Assembly (NCBI RefSeq): GCF_020889685.1
Contig: NZ_JACMYO010000091.1
Span: forward strand, 1 to 32,686
Reading direction: 5' to 3'
From: Bradyrhizobium oropedii
GTDB lineage: Bacteria > Pseudomonadota > Alphaproteobacteria > Rhizobiales > Xanthobacteraceae
DNA length: 32,686 nucleotides
This document shows positions 15,784-24,271 of this stretch, piece after piece. How positions within the stretch are numbered: the stretch's first letter is position 1; each line of letters begins with the position of its first letter. The position numbers and the translations under genes were made by a program. Below the pieces are notes generated by a model. That model was not told the origin of the DNA. It worked only from the letters and a program-made list of their open reading frames with translations, and did not search any database.

Positions 15784-16278
15784 TCAGGGCCGGGCGGCCC
15801 GGCAGGACGGGTTATAGGCCCAGTTGCGGTCAAGCCCGCTCACGCACCATTCGACGCCAGGGACGAGGCTCAGTGAGTCGCTGATGCCGGCAAAGCCGCC
15901 GTCCTCGATGATCGAATAGTGCACCTTGCGGACCTTGCCGTCGCTCAGCATCGCGTCGCCCGAGCAATAGCGGCGCGGAATGTTGTCGGACTGCCAGGGA
16001 CGGAATGCGGTCTCGTGGATACGGCTGAAACCGGTGATGACGAGCGGCGAATTCCAGAAGGTGGCTTCCTTTTCATGGAATTGATCGCTGATAGTCGAGA
16101 GCGCCCTTTCGCAGGGCGCCACATTGCCGTCATAGCGCGGGCCGGACAGCCAGAAATTCAATTCGAACGGATTTGCGGCCTGGGCCGTCCCCCCGAAAGC
16201 CAGCATGCCGACCACGAGTGCGGCGCCGAGGCCAAGCGTGTGGCCGAGTTTGTCGCGGGAGTTGAACAGGTTGCGCAT
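15784..16278 (-). CDS. Secreted protein of unknown function
   Basis: The 164-residue product starts at ATG 16278 with a signal peptide (hydrophobic core LGLGAALVVGMLAFGG, cleavage near AQA/ANPFEL). The mature part has cysteines at APCERAL, RRYCSGDAM, EWCVSGL and NPSCRAARP, suggesting two disulfides, and segments rich in aromatics (FELNFWLSGPRYDG, WSNSPL-like FWNSPLVITGF). I do not recognise a named domain, though proteins like this recur in Bradyrhizobium. It is monocistronic between a divergent partner at 16445 and its own terminator. Confidence 0.85.
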   Translation of the reverse strand: MRNLFNSRDKLGHTLGLGAALVVGMLAFGGTAQAANPFELNFWLSGPRYDGNVAPCERALSTISDQFHEKEATFWNSPLVITGFSRIHETAFRPWQSDNIPRRYCSGDAMLSDGKVRKVHYSIIEDGGFAGISDSLSLVPGVEWCVSGLDRNWAYNPSCRAARP

Positions 16279-16444
16279 GGGAATCCACCCGATTATCCGA
16301 TGCGGCGGACGGTGCCGTGAAGCCCCGACAAGGTCAAGTGCAGCGCGGCAACACCTGCCGAGAAGTCCACCGCTGGCGGCCGGCTCGTGCTTTTCACGGT
16401 CGCCGGGGCACTCTATGTTGGCTTCAAGCGAAATGGAGTCTGCG

Positions 16445-16744
16445 ATGCGAAGGAAATTGGCCGCGTGCCTGGTTGCCGTTTGCGGGATGCTGGCCGTTGG
16501 TCCGGCGCGAGCCGACTGGATGCAGCCGGTGCCGCCGTTCAAGGGCAATGATACCGGCGGTATCATCGCCTACACGCTGGCGGCCCAGACCGATGCCCGG
16601 CAACTCGCCGTCGATCACTGCGCGACCTACGGCAAGGTCGCCAAGTTCCTTGCGGTGCAGCGCTATCCGGGTGGCTACATCTCTTTCGCCTGCCGCTGGG
16701 TACCCTATGGCGCGGCCGAGAGGCCGCTGCGCACGCGCTACTGA
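16445..16744 (+). CDS. Small secreted protein of unknown function
   Basis: A 99-residue protein with a clear signal peptide (MRRKLAACLVAVCGMLAVGP, cleavage after ARA). The mature part is about 75 residues with two cysteines (DHCATYGK, FACRWVPYG) and the segments FKGNDTGGIIAYT and RYPGGYISFACRW. No family is recognised. ATG 16445 has a GGAG site six bases upstream, favouring it over ATG 16433. It is divergent from the gene at 16278 and 43 bases before the DUF3617 gene, with which it may be co-transcribed. Confidence 0.82.
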   Translation: MRRKLAACLVAVCGMLAVGPARADWMQPVPPFKGNDTGGIIAYTLAAQTDARQLAVDHCATYGKVAKFLAVQRYPGGYISFACRWVPYGAAERPLRTRY

Positions 16745-16787
16745 GCGCGCTCCATATCCGTCGATCGTTTAGCCGGGAGCTAACCGC

Positions 16788-17318
16788 ATGACCCGACAGC
16801 TTGCCTTGATTGGTTCTGCCGTGTGCCTTGTCCTGTCCGCTGGCGCCGCAAGCGCCGTCGACCTGCCCGTTCGCAAGGCCGGCCTGTGGGAGATGAAGAT
16901 GGTGCGGACCGGCGGGCCGATGCCGGAAATCACCATGCAGCACTGCACCGACGAGACCACCGACAAGGAGATGAGCGCGGCGGCCTCGCCGATGGCCAAG
17001 GAAGTCTGCGCCAAGCAGGATATCCAGAAGACCGCGACCGGCTATGTCAGCGACAGCGTGTGCAGCGTGGCCGGCATGACGATGAAGAGCCATGCCGAGA
17101 TCGTCGGCGATTTCAATTCCGCCTACACGGTCAAGAGCACCTCGCATGCCGAGGGCGGCGCAGCCGGCTCGCGCGACACCACGATGACCATCGAGGCAAA
17201 ATGGCTCGGCGCCTGCAAGGCAGACCAGAAGCCCGGTGACATCATCATGCCCGGCGGCATGAAGATGAACGTCAAGGACATGGAAAAGCTCAAGGGCCTG
17301 CTGCCCAAGCAGAAGTAG
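16788..17318 (+). CDS. DUF3617 family secreted protein
   Basis: A 176-residue predicted periplasmic protein. The signal peptide MTRQLALIGSAVCLVLSAGA is followed by VRKAGLWEMKMVRTGG, the GLWE start typical of DUF3617, then a cysteine ladder (MQHCTDE, KEVCAKQ, DSVCSVAG, LGACKADQ) and a strand-rich middle. The C terminus is Lys/Met-rich (GGMKMNVKDMEKLKGLLPKQ). The biochemical role of DUF3617 is not established. The SD-like GGGAGC lies 9-14 bases before ATG 16788. Confidence 0.88.
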   Translation: MTRQLALIGSAVCLVLSAGAASAVDLPVRKAGLWEMKMVRTGGPMPEITMQHCTDETTDKEMSAAASPMAKEVCAKQDIQKTATGYVSDSVCSVAGMTMKSHAEIVGDFNSAYTVKSTSHAEGGAAGSRDTTMTIEAKWLGACKADQKPGDIIMPGGMKMNVKDMEKLKGLLPKQK

Positions 17319-17636
17319 GGCACGGCACCTTCCGTTGCGCGCCTGAATTCGTCTCCTCTCATGTCGAGAGGCTGTGACGTTTTGCACCACCATCATCGCG
17401 ATAGCCCGCGACAAGCTTGCAAGGCAATCTTGCGCTGAAGCGGCGACGTGTCCGCCCGATGTCTCGGCAGCGGTCATGTGCCGGTTTCGGTCGCGCGTAA
17501 AACGCGACGCCACTTGCACGACGACATCGACATCATTGAACGATCACTGCGCGTGTCTCGCGCGCGAGCAAGCTGAGAGATCAAATACGCACTTCGAAAT
17601 TTCCGTGCTGCAAGCTTGCTGCGACAACATGTCGTT

Positions 17637-17676
17637 TTGAATCGTTCCAGTGCACGCATCTTGAATCGCTCCAGTG
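17637..17676. repeat. Direct repeat upstream of receptor gene
   Basis: TTGAATCGTTCCAGTG (17637-17652) and TTGAATCGCTCCAGTG (17661-17676) differ at one base and are 24 bases apart centre to centre. Such phased repeats can bind a regulator; no regulator is known for it. Confidence 0.7.
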
Positions 17677-17700
17677 TTTCGCGTCGTGCGCGCTTCAAGC

Positions 17701-17725
17701 AATTCTATTTTGCGCGCGTAGAATT
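17701..17725. promoter_or_regulatory. Inverted repeat, candidate operator
   Basis: AATTCTA (17701-17707) and TAGAATT (17719-17725) are perfect complements around 11 bases, located 35-60 bases before the first possible receptor start. The arms share TTCTA/TAGAA with the iron-control element bound by Irr/RirA-type regulators, but order and spacing differ. Confidence 0.35.
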
Positions 17726-17826
17726 TCGCGCACCTCGCCGATAGAAGTCCGCCCCAATCGATGCCGCATCATGACGAATGTGCGGCTCGATCAAGATTGG
17801 GAAGTGTGGGGATTTGTTCGGTGGGA

Positions 17827-20127
17827 ATGACTTCGTGTCGAAGCAGGCGCGGCTTGCTTGGATCAACGGCTGCGATCAATGCAGCGTTTCTTGGTTCGGT
17901 CGTGCTTGCACCAATGAGTGCAAACGTCGCCAGCGCTCAGGCGCAAACCAGCCCACCGCAGAGCAATGTCAGCGTGCTTCCGGCAGTGACGGTGGATCAG
18001 CCCGGCGCCGCAAAGAAGCGCGCTGCCGCTGCTTCGAGTCAGAACGCCAGGTCTTCGCGCGCAGTCGCGGCGAACCGACGCGGTCGTATCGCGGCATCCG
18101 CGCAGAGCCAGGCGCCGCGCTCGCAAGGCACCGCAGGCGCGGTCGGCACGACGACCGGTTATGTCGCGACCGGCAGCACGGCCGGCACCAAGACCAACAC
18201 ATCGCTGATCGAGACGCCGCAGTCGCTTTCAGTCGTCACGCAAAAAGAGCTCAGGGATCGCAACGTTCAGACGCTCAAGGACGCCGTCAACTACACGCCC
18301 GGCGTGACGACCACGGCGTTTGGCTATGATCCCCGGTTCGATAGCTTCTACATCCGTGGCTTCGATGCGACCTATACCGGGATCTATCGGGACGGCCTGC
18401 GTCAAGGCGGCGGCAATTTCGCCATTCCCAAGATCGAGCCCTACGGTCTCGACAGTGTGTCGATCCTGCGCGGCCCCGCCTCGGGACTCTATGGCCTTGG
18501 CTCTCCGGGGGGCATCGTGGATGTCACCACCAAGCGTCCGACCTTGACGCCGTTCGGCGAGGTGCAGCTGCAAGCCGGCAATTATGATCGTTACCAGGGC
18601 AGTTTCGATATCGGCGGTCCGGTGCCCGGCAGCGATCAGCTGTACTACCGGTTGACGGGTTTGCTCCGTGACGCAAAGACCTGGTTTCCCGGCAACGACG
18701 ATGACCGCGCCTACATCGCGCCCGCGCTGACCTGGCGGCCGGATGCCGATACGTCGTTCACGATCCTGAGCGAATACCAAACCAGCCGCACCGCCGCGAG
18801 CGTCGGCAACTTCCGCACGCCCGACGGACAACTGACCAACATCTACTCGAATGATCCGGCCTTCAGCGCGATGGATCAGAAGCAGTATCGCATCGGCTAT
18901 GCGTTCGAGCATAACGTCGACGACGTCTGGACGGTGCGGCAGAATTTCCGCTTCTACCAGGTCGACACCGACGCCAAGTACACCCAGATCGATTCCATCG
19001 ACAGCAGCACCAATCTCGCGTCGCGTTCCGCCTGGCGCATCCTGGATAGTTTCAACACCGTAACGCTCGACAATCAGGCCGAGGCCAAGTTCATGCTCGG
19101 CTCGATCAAGAACACGGCGTTGTTCGGCGTTGACTATGGGCACTCCTACTACAACGACAAGATCGGCTACGGTGCGGCTCCGGATCTCAATCTCCTGACG
19201 ATGAACTACGGCGCCCAGGCCATCGCGGCGCCGGCATTCTCGATCTTCAACAAGCAGTCGACCGACGAGGTCGGTGTCTATGCACAGGAGCAGGCCAGGC
19301 TCGGAGGCTTCGTCCTGACGCTCAATGGCCGCCAGAGCTGGGTATCGCAGACGACGACGGCCGGTCTCGACGGCGTGCCGTCAACGCAGAAGGCGACGGC
19401 CTTCACCGGCCGCGCGGGCCTCGCTTATGTCTTCGATAGCGGCGTTGCGCCCTATGTCAGCTATGCGACGTCGTTCAGCCCGCAGGTCGGCGTCGACGCA
19501 TCGGGGGTACCGTTCAGGCCGACCACCGGCGAGCAGAAGGAAATCGGTATCAAGTACCAGATGCCGCAGGTGCCGGTGCTGTTGACCGCCGCGGTGTTCG
19601 ACATCACCCAGGACAATGTGCTGCGCACCGATCCCAACAACATGGCGTTCCAGGCGGCGACCGGGCAGGTCGAATCCAAGGGCGTCGAGCTCGAGGCAAA
19701 GCTGGCGCTCAAGCAGGGCTTCGATCTCACCGCCGCCTACACCCATCTCAACATCGTGATCACGCAGGGCAATCCCGATACGACCGGCAACGAGCTGTCA
19801 GGCATTCCGAGGAATTCCTTCGCCGCCTTCGGCAAATACACGTTCCAGTCCGGCGTCCCCGTCGAAGGGCTCGGGCTTGGTCTCGGTGTCCGTTATATCG
19901 GCACCAATTTCGGCAACGACCAGAATACGTTCCTGAATACGGCGACGACGTTGTTCGATGCCGTGATCGATTACGATCTGGGCAAGCTGGACCGGCGCTT
20001 CCTCGGCGCCACCATGCGGCTCAACGCCAGCAATCTTTTCGACAAGCACTACCAGACCTGTCAGTCCGGCTACTGCTACGCCGGCGAACGGCGTCAGCTG
20101 ATCGGCACTTTGTCTTACCGCTGGTAG
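17827..20127 (+). CDS. TonB-dependent siderophore receptor
   Basis: An outer-membrane gated channel importing ferric siderophores with TonB/ExbBD energy. After a long signal region and an Ala/Ser-rich linker of about 80 residues, the plug domain shows SLIETPQSLSVVTQKELRDR, YTPGVTT, SFYIRGFDATY and VSILRGPASGLYGLGSPGGI. The 22-strand barrel follows and ends with LFDKHYQT, a cysteine pair (CQSGYCYAG) and terminal SYRW. The ending resembles ferrichrome/ferrioxamine receptors (FhuA/FhuE/FoxA group). No N-terminal signalling (STN) domain is seen, so it should not signal to an anti-sigma factor. Start is uncertain: ATG 17827 begins at the signal peptide, while in-frame ATG 17761 adds 22 unusual residues. 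The stop codon directly abuts that of the convergent kinase gene. The ligand cannot be assigned. Confidence 0.92.
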   Translation: MTSCRSRRGLLGSTAAINAAFLGSVVLAPMSANVASAQAQTSPPQSNVSVLPAVTVDQPGAAKKRAAAASSQNARSSRAVAANRRGRIAASAQSQAPRSQGTAGAVGTTTGYVATGSTAGTKTNTSLIETPQSLSVVTQKELRDRNVQTLKDAVNYTPGVTTTAFGYDPRFDSFYIRGFDATYTGIYRDGLRQGGGNFAIPKIEPYGLDSVSILRGPASGLYGLGSPGGIVDVTTKRPTLTPFGEVQLQAGNYDRYQGSFDIGGPVPGSDQLYYRLTGLLRDAKTWFPGNDDDRAYIAPALTWRPDADTSFTILSEYQTSRTAASVGNFRTPDGQLTNIYSNDPAFSAMDQKQYRIGYAFEHNVDDVWTVRQNFRFYQVDTDAKYTQIDSIDSSTNLASRSAWRILDSFNTVTLDNQAEAKFMLGSIKNTALFGVDYGHSYYNDKIGYGAAPDLNLLTMNYGAQAIAAPAFSIFNKQSTDEVGVYAQEQARLGGFVLTLNGRQSWVSQTTTAGLDGVPSTQKATAFTGRAGLAYVFDSGVAPYVSYATSFSPQVGVDASGVPFRPTTGEQKEIGIKYQMPQVPVLLTAAVFDITQDNVLRTDPNNMAFQAATGQVESKGVELEAKLALKQGFDLTAAYTHLNIVITQGNPDTTGNELSGIPRNSFAAFGKYTFQSGVPVEGLGLGLGVRYIGTNFGNDQNTFLNTATTLFDAVIDYDLGKLDRRFLGATMRLNASNLFDKHYQTCQSGYCYAGERRQLIGTLSYRW

Positions 20128-21513
20128 CTACACCGGCACCCGCACCGTGGCGCGCAGGCCGCCCATCGGGCTGTCGCCGAGCATGATGTCACCGCCATGC
20201 GAGCGCGCGATGTCGCGGGCGATCGCAAGTCCGAGCCCGCTGCCGCCCTCATCCTGGTTGCGGGCATCGTCGAGCCGCAGGAAGGGCTTGAACACTTCCT
20301 CGCGCATGTTGGCAGGGATGCCGGGCCCGTCGTCGTCGACCGTGATGTTGAGATAGCGGTGGTCGCGCTGACCGGTGATCGAGATCGTGTTGGCGTGGCG
20401 CGCCGCGTTGGAGACGAGGTTGGCGAGGCAGCGCTTGAACGAGGCCGGCTTCACCGTGACGACCGGCAGGCCGTGGAACGCGACGGTCGCGATATGGCCG
20501 TGGCGCTCGGCGTCGCTGCGCAGTTCCTCCAGCGCCATCGCCATGTCGGTCGGTTGCGCGACCTCGCCGGAATCGCCGCGCGCGAAGGCGAGGTAATCCT
20601 CCAGCATCATCGACATCTCGTCGACGTCCTTGCGCATCGCGTCGATCTCGGGGCCTTCGCCGATCAAGGCGAGCTCGAGCTTGAAGCGGGTCAGGATGGT
20701 GCGCAGATCATGCGACACGCCGGCGAGCATTGCGGTGCGCTGCTCGATCGAGCGCTCGACGCGCGCCTTCATCTCGATGAAGGCCTGCGCTGCGCGCCGC
20801 ACCTCGCGCGCGCCGCGCGGCCGGAAATTCGGCGCTTCGCGGCCCTTGCCGAAACTTTCGGCAGCGTCGGCCAGCCGCAAGATCGGTTTGATCTGGTTGC
20901 GCAGGAACAGCACGGCGACGATCAAGAGGATCGTCGAGGTGCCAAGCATCCAGAAGATGAAGATCTCCGAGTTGGAGGCGTAGGCCGCGCTGCGCTGGGC
21001 GAATATCCGCATTACCGAATCGTCGAGCTGCACGCGGATCTCGACCAGGTTGGATTTGCCGACGGTGTCGATCCAGAACGGACGGCTGATCTGCCGGCCG
21101 AGCTGCACCGAGAGCGTCTGGTCGAGCAGCGAGAAGAACGGCTTCGGTCCCGGCGGAGGCATGTCGCCCGCGGGAAGGAAATCGACCACCAGTTGCAGCT
21201 TCTGGGCGATGCCGCGCAGGTGCGCGCGGTCCTTGTCCTGCGGATAGGTCTTGTAGACGTCGATCAGCGCCGCGATGTCGGACACCACGGCGGCCGACAG
21301 GCGTCGCGTCACCGTGTTCCAGTGCCGCTCCATGAACACGAAGGCGACCACGGTCTGCAGGATCACCATCGGCACGATCATGATCAGCAGCGCGCGTGCG
21401 TAGAGGCCGGTCGGCATCCAGCTCTTGAACGCGTTGCCCATCCAGCCGTTCGCCTTCGAGACGCGCTGCGAGGCGTTCTTGATCAGGGTCAGGCCGGAGT
21501 CGAGCGTGCTCAT
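20128..21513 (-). CDS. EnvZ-like sensor histidine kinase
   Basis: The 461-residue inner-membrane kinase has membrane segments at about 39-60 and 182-204 flanking a periplasmic sensor of about 120 residues, then HAMP, a dimerisation/phospho-acceptor helix with H268 (AGVSHDLRTILTRFKLELAL), and an ATPase domain with N box (LANLVSNAARHA), G1 (DDDGPGIP) and G2 (GGSGLGLAI). The usual proline after HDLRT is isoleucine. It lies 8 bases after the OmpR-type regulator on the same strand and is its likely partner. Convergent with the siderophore receptor, sharing a TAGCTA stop junction. The signal sensed is unknown. Confidence 0.93.
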   Translation of the reverse strand: MSTLDSGLTLIKNASQRVSKANGWMGNAFKSWMPTGLYARALLIMIVPMVILQTVVAFVFMERHWNTVTRRLSAAVVSDIAALIDVYKTYPQDKDRAHLRGIAQKLQLVVDFLPAGDMPPPGPKPFFSLLDQTLSVQLGRQISRPFWIDTVGKSNLVEIRVQLDDSVMRIFAQRSAAYASNSEIFIFWMLGTSTILLIVAVLFLRNQIKPILRLADAAESFGKGREAPNFRPRGAREVRRAAQAFIEMKARVERSIEQRTAMLAGVSHDLRTILTRFKLELALIGEGPEIDAMRKDVDEMSMMLEDYLAFARGDSGEVAQPTDMAMALEELRSDAERHGHIATVAFHGLPVVTVKPASFKRCLANLVSNAARHANTISITGQRDHRYLNITVDDDGPGIPANMREEVFKPFLRLDDARNQDEGGSGLGLAIARDIARSHGGDIMLGDSPMGGLRATVRVPV

Positions 21514-21521
21514 GGGCTGTC

Positions 21522-22250
21522 TTATGGCGAGGCGACCAGGCGATAGCCGATGCCGCGGACCGCCTGGAGGAACAGCGGATTGGCGGGATCGTGCTCGATC
21601 TTGCGGCGCAGGCGGTTGATCTGCACATCGACCGCACGCTCGTTGACGGTACCGCCAGAGGTCAGCTCGGCGCGCGGCACGGTCTCGCCGGGTGCGCTCG
21701 CAAGGATGCGCAGCATCTCGCGCTCGCGGTCGGTGAGATGGATGATCTCCTCGCCCTGACGCAGCTCGCTGCGCTCGATGTGGAAGATGTAGGGGCCGAA
21801 CGCGATCTGCTCGACGGTCACGACCTGCGGCGGCGCGGTGCGCTTGAGGATGTTGCCGATGCGCAGCACGAGCTCGCGCGGCTCGAACGGCTTGGCGACG
21901 TAATCGTCGGCGCCGATCTGCAGGCCCTCGATGCGGGCTTCCGCCTCGTGGCGCGCGGTCAGCATGATGATCGGCACCGTGGAGGAACTGCGGATGAAGC
22001 GGGCGAGGTCGAAGCCGTTCTCGCCGGGCATCATCACGTCGAGGATGAGCAGGTCGAAATGCAGTCCGAGCAGCTTGGCGCGCGCGTCGGTGGCGCTCAT
22101 TGCCGTCGTGACGCGATAGCCCTCGCTGGAGAGAAAGCGCGACAACAGGTCGCGAATACGGCGGTCGTCGTCGACCAGAAGCAGATGCGGCGCGTCGTCG
22201 GCCGGTTCGATCGGCGCGCGCATCATGGTTGCAGCCTGCACCAGGTTCAC
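21522..22250 (-). CDS. OmpR-family response regulator
   Basis: A 242-residue DNA-binding regulator. The receiver has the acidic pair in LLLVDDDRRIRD, phospho-acceptor D71 (LILDVMMPGENGF), T in IIMLTARHE and K in YVAKPFEPREL. The C-terminal winged helix is typical of OmpR/PhoB (LTDREREMLRIL, RAVDVQINRLRRKIE, VRGIGYRL). The GTG at 22250 overlaps the MarR stop by four bases (GTGA); ATG codons at 22226 and 22223 are alternatives. The pairing of MarR and OmpR-type genes resembles petP-petR of Rhodobacter capsulatus, where PetR is required for cytochrome bc1 expression; orthology here is inferred from memory. Confidence 0.93.
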   Translation of the reverse strand: MNLVQAATMMRAPIEPADDAPHLLLVDDDRRIRDLLSRFLSSEGYRVTTAMSATDARAKLLGLHFDLLILDVMMPGENGFDLARFIRSSSTVPIIMLTARHEAEARIEGLQIGADDYVAKPFEPRELVLRIGNILKRTAPPQVVTVEQIAFGPYIFHIERSELRQGEEIIHLTDREREMLRILASAPGETVPRAELTSGGTVNERAVDVQINRLRRKIEHDPANPLFLQAVRGIGYRLVASP

Positions 22251-22795
22251 TCCCTTGTTTTTCTGCCGCCGCCGAAGATCGCTTCGAGCACCTTGTCGGG
22301 ATCGTCGCGGTCGATCATCGCGCGGAGGAACTGGCGAACCGTCTCGACGCCGGCCGGATCGATGCCGGCGATGGCGCGGTTGATGCGGTCGGTCTGCAAC
22401 CCTGCGAGCTTGCCGACCAGCGCCTCACCCTTCGGGGTGGCGTAGAGCAGGCGCTGCCGGCGGTCGTTGTTGCCGGTCTTCTGCACGATGTAGCCCTCGT
22501 CCAGGAGCTGCTTGAGCACGCGCCCGAGCGATTGCTTGGTGATGCGCAGGACATCGAGCAGGTCGGCGACCTTCAGCCCGGGATAGCGGGTGACGAAGTG
22601 GATGACGCGGTGGTGCGCGCGGCCGAAACCGAACGCCTCCAGCTCCTGGTCGGCGTCGCCGACAAAGTCGCGGTAGGCGAAGAACAGCAGCTCGATGATG
22701 TCCCAGCGCAGGTCGCGCGAGCCCGCCGCAGGAGCGTTCTCATCTCCCTGCGAATCGGGCTTGGCAGCCATGCCTGAGAAATTTATGTCAGTCAT
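22247..22795 (-). CDS. MarR-family transcriptional regulator
   Basis: A 182-residue winged-helix repressor type protein. Helices around LRWDIIELLFFAYRDFV form the dimer region. The DNA-binding part shows LKVADLLDVLRITKQSLGRV followed by the wing TGNNDRRQRLLYATPKGEAL, in which the conserved D-R-R is present. The start is ATG 22795; ATG 22771 (MAAKPDSQ) is an alternative. It is the first gene of the MarR-OmpR-kinase unit, divergent from ilvE. An imperfect inverted repeat over its start could allow autoregulation. PetP of Rhodobacter is a plausible relative. Confidence 0.92.
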   Translation of the reverse strand: MTDINFSGMAAKPDSQGDENAPAAGSRDLRWDIIELLFFAYRDFVGDADQELEAFGFGRAHHRVIHFVTRYPGLKVADLLDVLRITKQSLGRVLKQLLDEGYIVQKTGNNDRRQRLLYATPKGEALVGKLAGLQTDRINRAIAGIDPAGVETVRQFLRAMIDRDDPDKVLEAIFGGGRKTRE

Positions 22796-22805
22796 ATTGA
22801 CGTAT
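22784..22805. promoter_or_regulatory. Inverted repeat over MarR start, candidate autoregulatory site
   Basis: TATGTCA (22784-based arm, ending 22790) and TGACGTA (22798-22804) match in six of seven positions around GTCATAT. The site overlaps the MarR-family start codon at 22793-22795. MarR proteins commonly bind such 15-22-base palindromes near their own start; binding here is not shown. Confidence 0.35.
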
Positions 22806-23125
22806 CTTGGTCTCAATGTTACAAAACTGACTGTCACGACGAAACATTAAGTCGTTTCGTCCTCGACAGCGTTTGACACGGCCTGAAAAAGCCTGTGAGG
22901 CGGTTTGGGCCGCAAATTGGACTACCGTGCGATTGTCGAGCGGCATTTCGGCAAACATACTGGACTTCAGCACTCCGCAAAAGCATGTCTAAACGGCATG
23001 TTGGCGACGGAAACCGGCCGGATTGCCGGCGGTGGTGAAGTCCGGACCAGCCGAGCCTGATGGCTCCGGGGGAAACAGGCCAGCGCCCGATATGGCGCCG
23101 GTTCCGACAGCGGAAAGCAAGAAAA

Positions 23126-24205
23126 ATGACATTGAAATTCGACATCCAGCCTTCGCCGAATGCCACGTCCGACAAGGACCGCGCGGCGAAGCTCGTGGAC
23201 CCGGGCTTCGGCCGCGTCTTCACCGACCACATGGCGATTGTCCGCTATAGCCAGGGCAAGGGCTGGCACAGCGCCCGCGTCGAGGCACGCGCGAACTTTC
23301 CGCTCGATCCGGCCGGCGCGGTGCTGCACTACGCCCAGGAAATTTTCGAAGGTCTCAAGGCCTACAGGCGCGACGATGGTGGCGTGAACCTGTTCCGCCC
23401 CGACGCCAATGCCCGGCGCTTTCGCGATTCGGCCGAGCGCATGGCGATGGCGCCGCTGCCCGACGACGTGTTCATCGATGCGGTCGAGCAGCTGGTGCGG
23501 ATGGATCGCGCCTGGATCCCGGGCGGCGAGGGCAGTCTCTATCTGCGGCCGTTCATGATCGCGAGCGAGGTCTTCCTCGGCGTGAAGCCGTCGGCGGAAT
23601 ACATCTTCTCGGTGATCGCATCTCCGGTCGGCTCCTATTTCAAGGGCGGCCCCGCGCCGGTCTCGATCTGGGTGTCGGAGAATTACACGCGTGCCGCGAT
23701 CGGCGGCACCGGTGCCGTCAAGTGCGGCGGCAATTATGCAGCAAGCCTGCGCGCGCAGGCCGAGGCGATCGATCGCGGCTGCGACCAGGTCGTGTTCCTC
23801 GATGCGGTCGAGCGCCGCTATATCGAAGAGCTCGGCGGCATGAACATCTTCTTCGCCTTCGACGACGGCTCGCTGCTGACGCCGCCGCTCGGCACCATCC
23901 TGCCCGGCATCACCCGCGACTCGATCATCGCGCTCGCCAAGGATACCGGCACCCGCGTGCGCGAGGAGCCCTATACGATCCAGCAGTGGCGCGCGGATGC
24001 GGCCAGCGGCAAGCTGAAGGAAGCGTTCGCCTGCGGCACCGCCGCCGTGATCTCGCCGATCGGCAAGGTGTGCTCGGCGAGCGGCGACTTCCAGATCAGC
24101 GGCGGCGTGGCCGGCCCGGTCGCCATGGGCCTGCGCAAGAAGCTGGTCGACATCCAGTATGGTCGCACCAACGATCCGCATAACTGGATCAGGAACGTCG
24201 CCTGA
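23126..24205 (+). CDS. ilvE: Branched-chain amino acid aminotransferase
   Basis: A fold-type IV PLP enzyme that interconverts Leu, Ile and Val with their 2-oxo acids. The 359-residue length fits the long (type II) BCAT form. The PLP lysine is K199 in GTGAVKCGGNYAAS; other signatures are LHYAQEIFEGLKAYR, SLYLRPFMIASE, EELGGMNIFF and the phosphate-binding LPGITRDSI. I start at ATG 23126 (MTLKFDIQPSP) preceded by CGGAAAGCAAG. It is transcribed divergently from the MarR gene across about 330 bases, with no recognised leader peptide. Confidence 0.96.
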   Translation: MTLKFDIQPSPNATSDKDRAAKLVDPGFGRVFTDHMAIVRYSQGKGWHSARVEARANFPLDPAGAVLHYAQEIFEGLKAYRRDDGGVNLFRPDANARRFRDSAERMAMAPLPDDVFIDAVEQLVRMDRAWIPGGEGSLYLRPFMIASEVFLGVKPSAEYIFSVIASPVGSYFKGGPAPVSIWVSENYTRAAIGGTGAVKCGGNYAASLRAQAEAIDRGCDQVVFLDAVERRYIEELGGMNIFFAFDDGSLLTPPLGTILPGITRDSIIALAKDTGTRVREEPYTIQQWRADAASGKLKEAFACGTAAVISPIGKVCSASGDFQISGGVAGPVAMGLRKKLVDIQYGRTNDPHNWIRNVA

Positions 24206-24239
24206 CGCGCAGCGGTCCACCGCTGAGCGCTCCGATTTG

Positions 24240-24271
24240 GCGCCTCTTCCTGTGCAAGGGAGAGGCGCTTT
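24240..24271 (+). terminator. Probable terminator after ilvE
   Basis: GCGCCTCT (24240-24247) pairs with AGAGGCGC (24261-24268) and is followed by TTT. The hairpin lies 34 bases after the ilvE stop; the T-run is short. Confidence 0.7.

Larger units (their letters stand above)
17319..17760. other. Gene-free region upstream of the siderophore receptor
   Basis: About 440 bases with no convincing gene and more A/T than the flanking genes. It contains a 15-of-16-base direct repeat (17637-17652, 17661-17676) and a 7-base inverted repeat (17701-17725), both candidate regulator sites for the TonB-dependent receptor. No canonical Fur box was recognised by eye. Confidence 0.5.
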
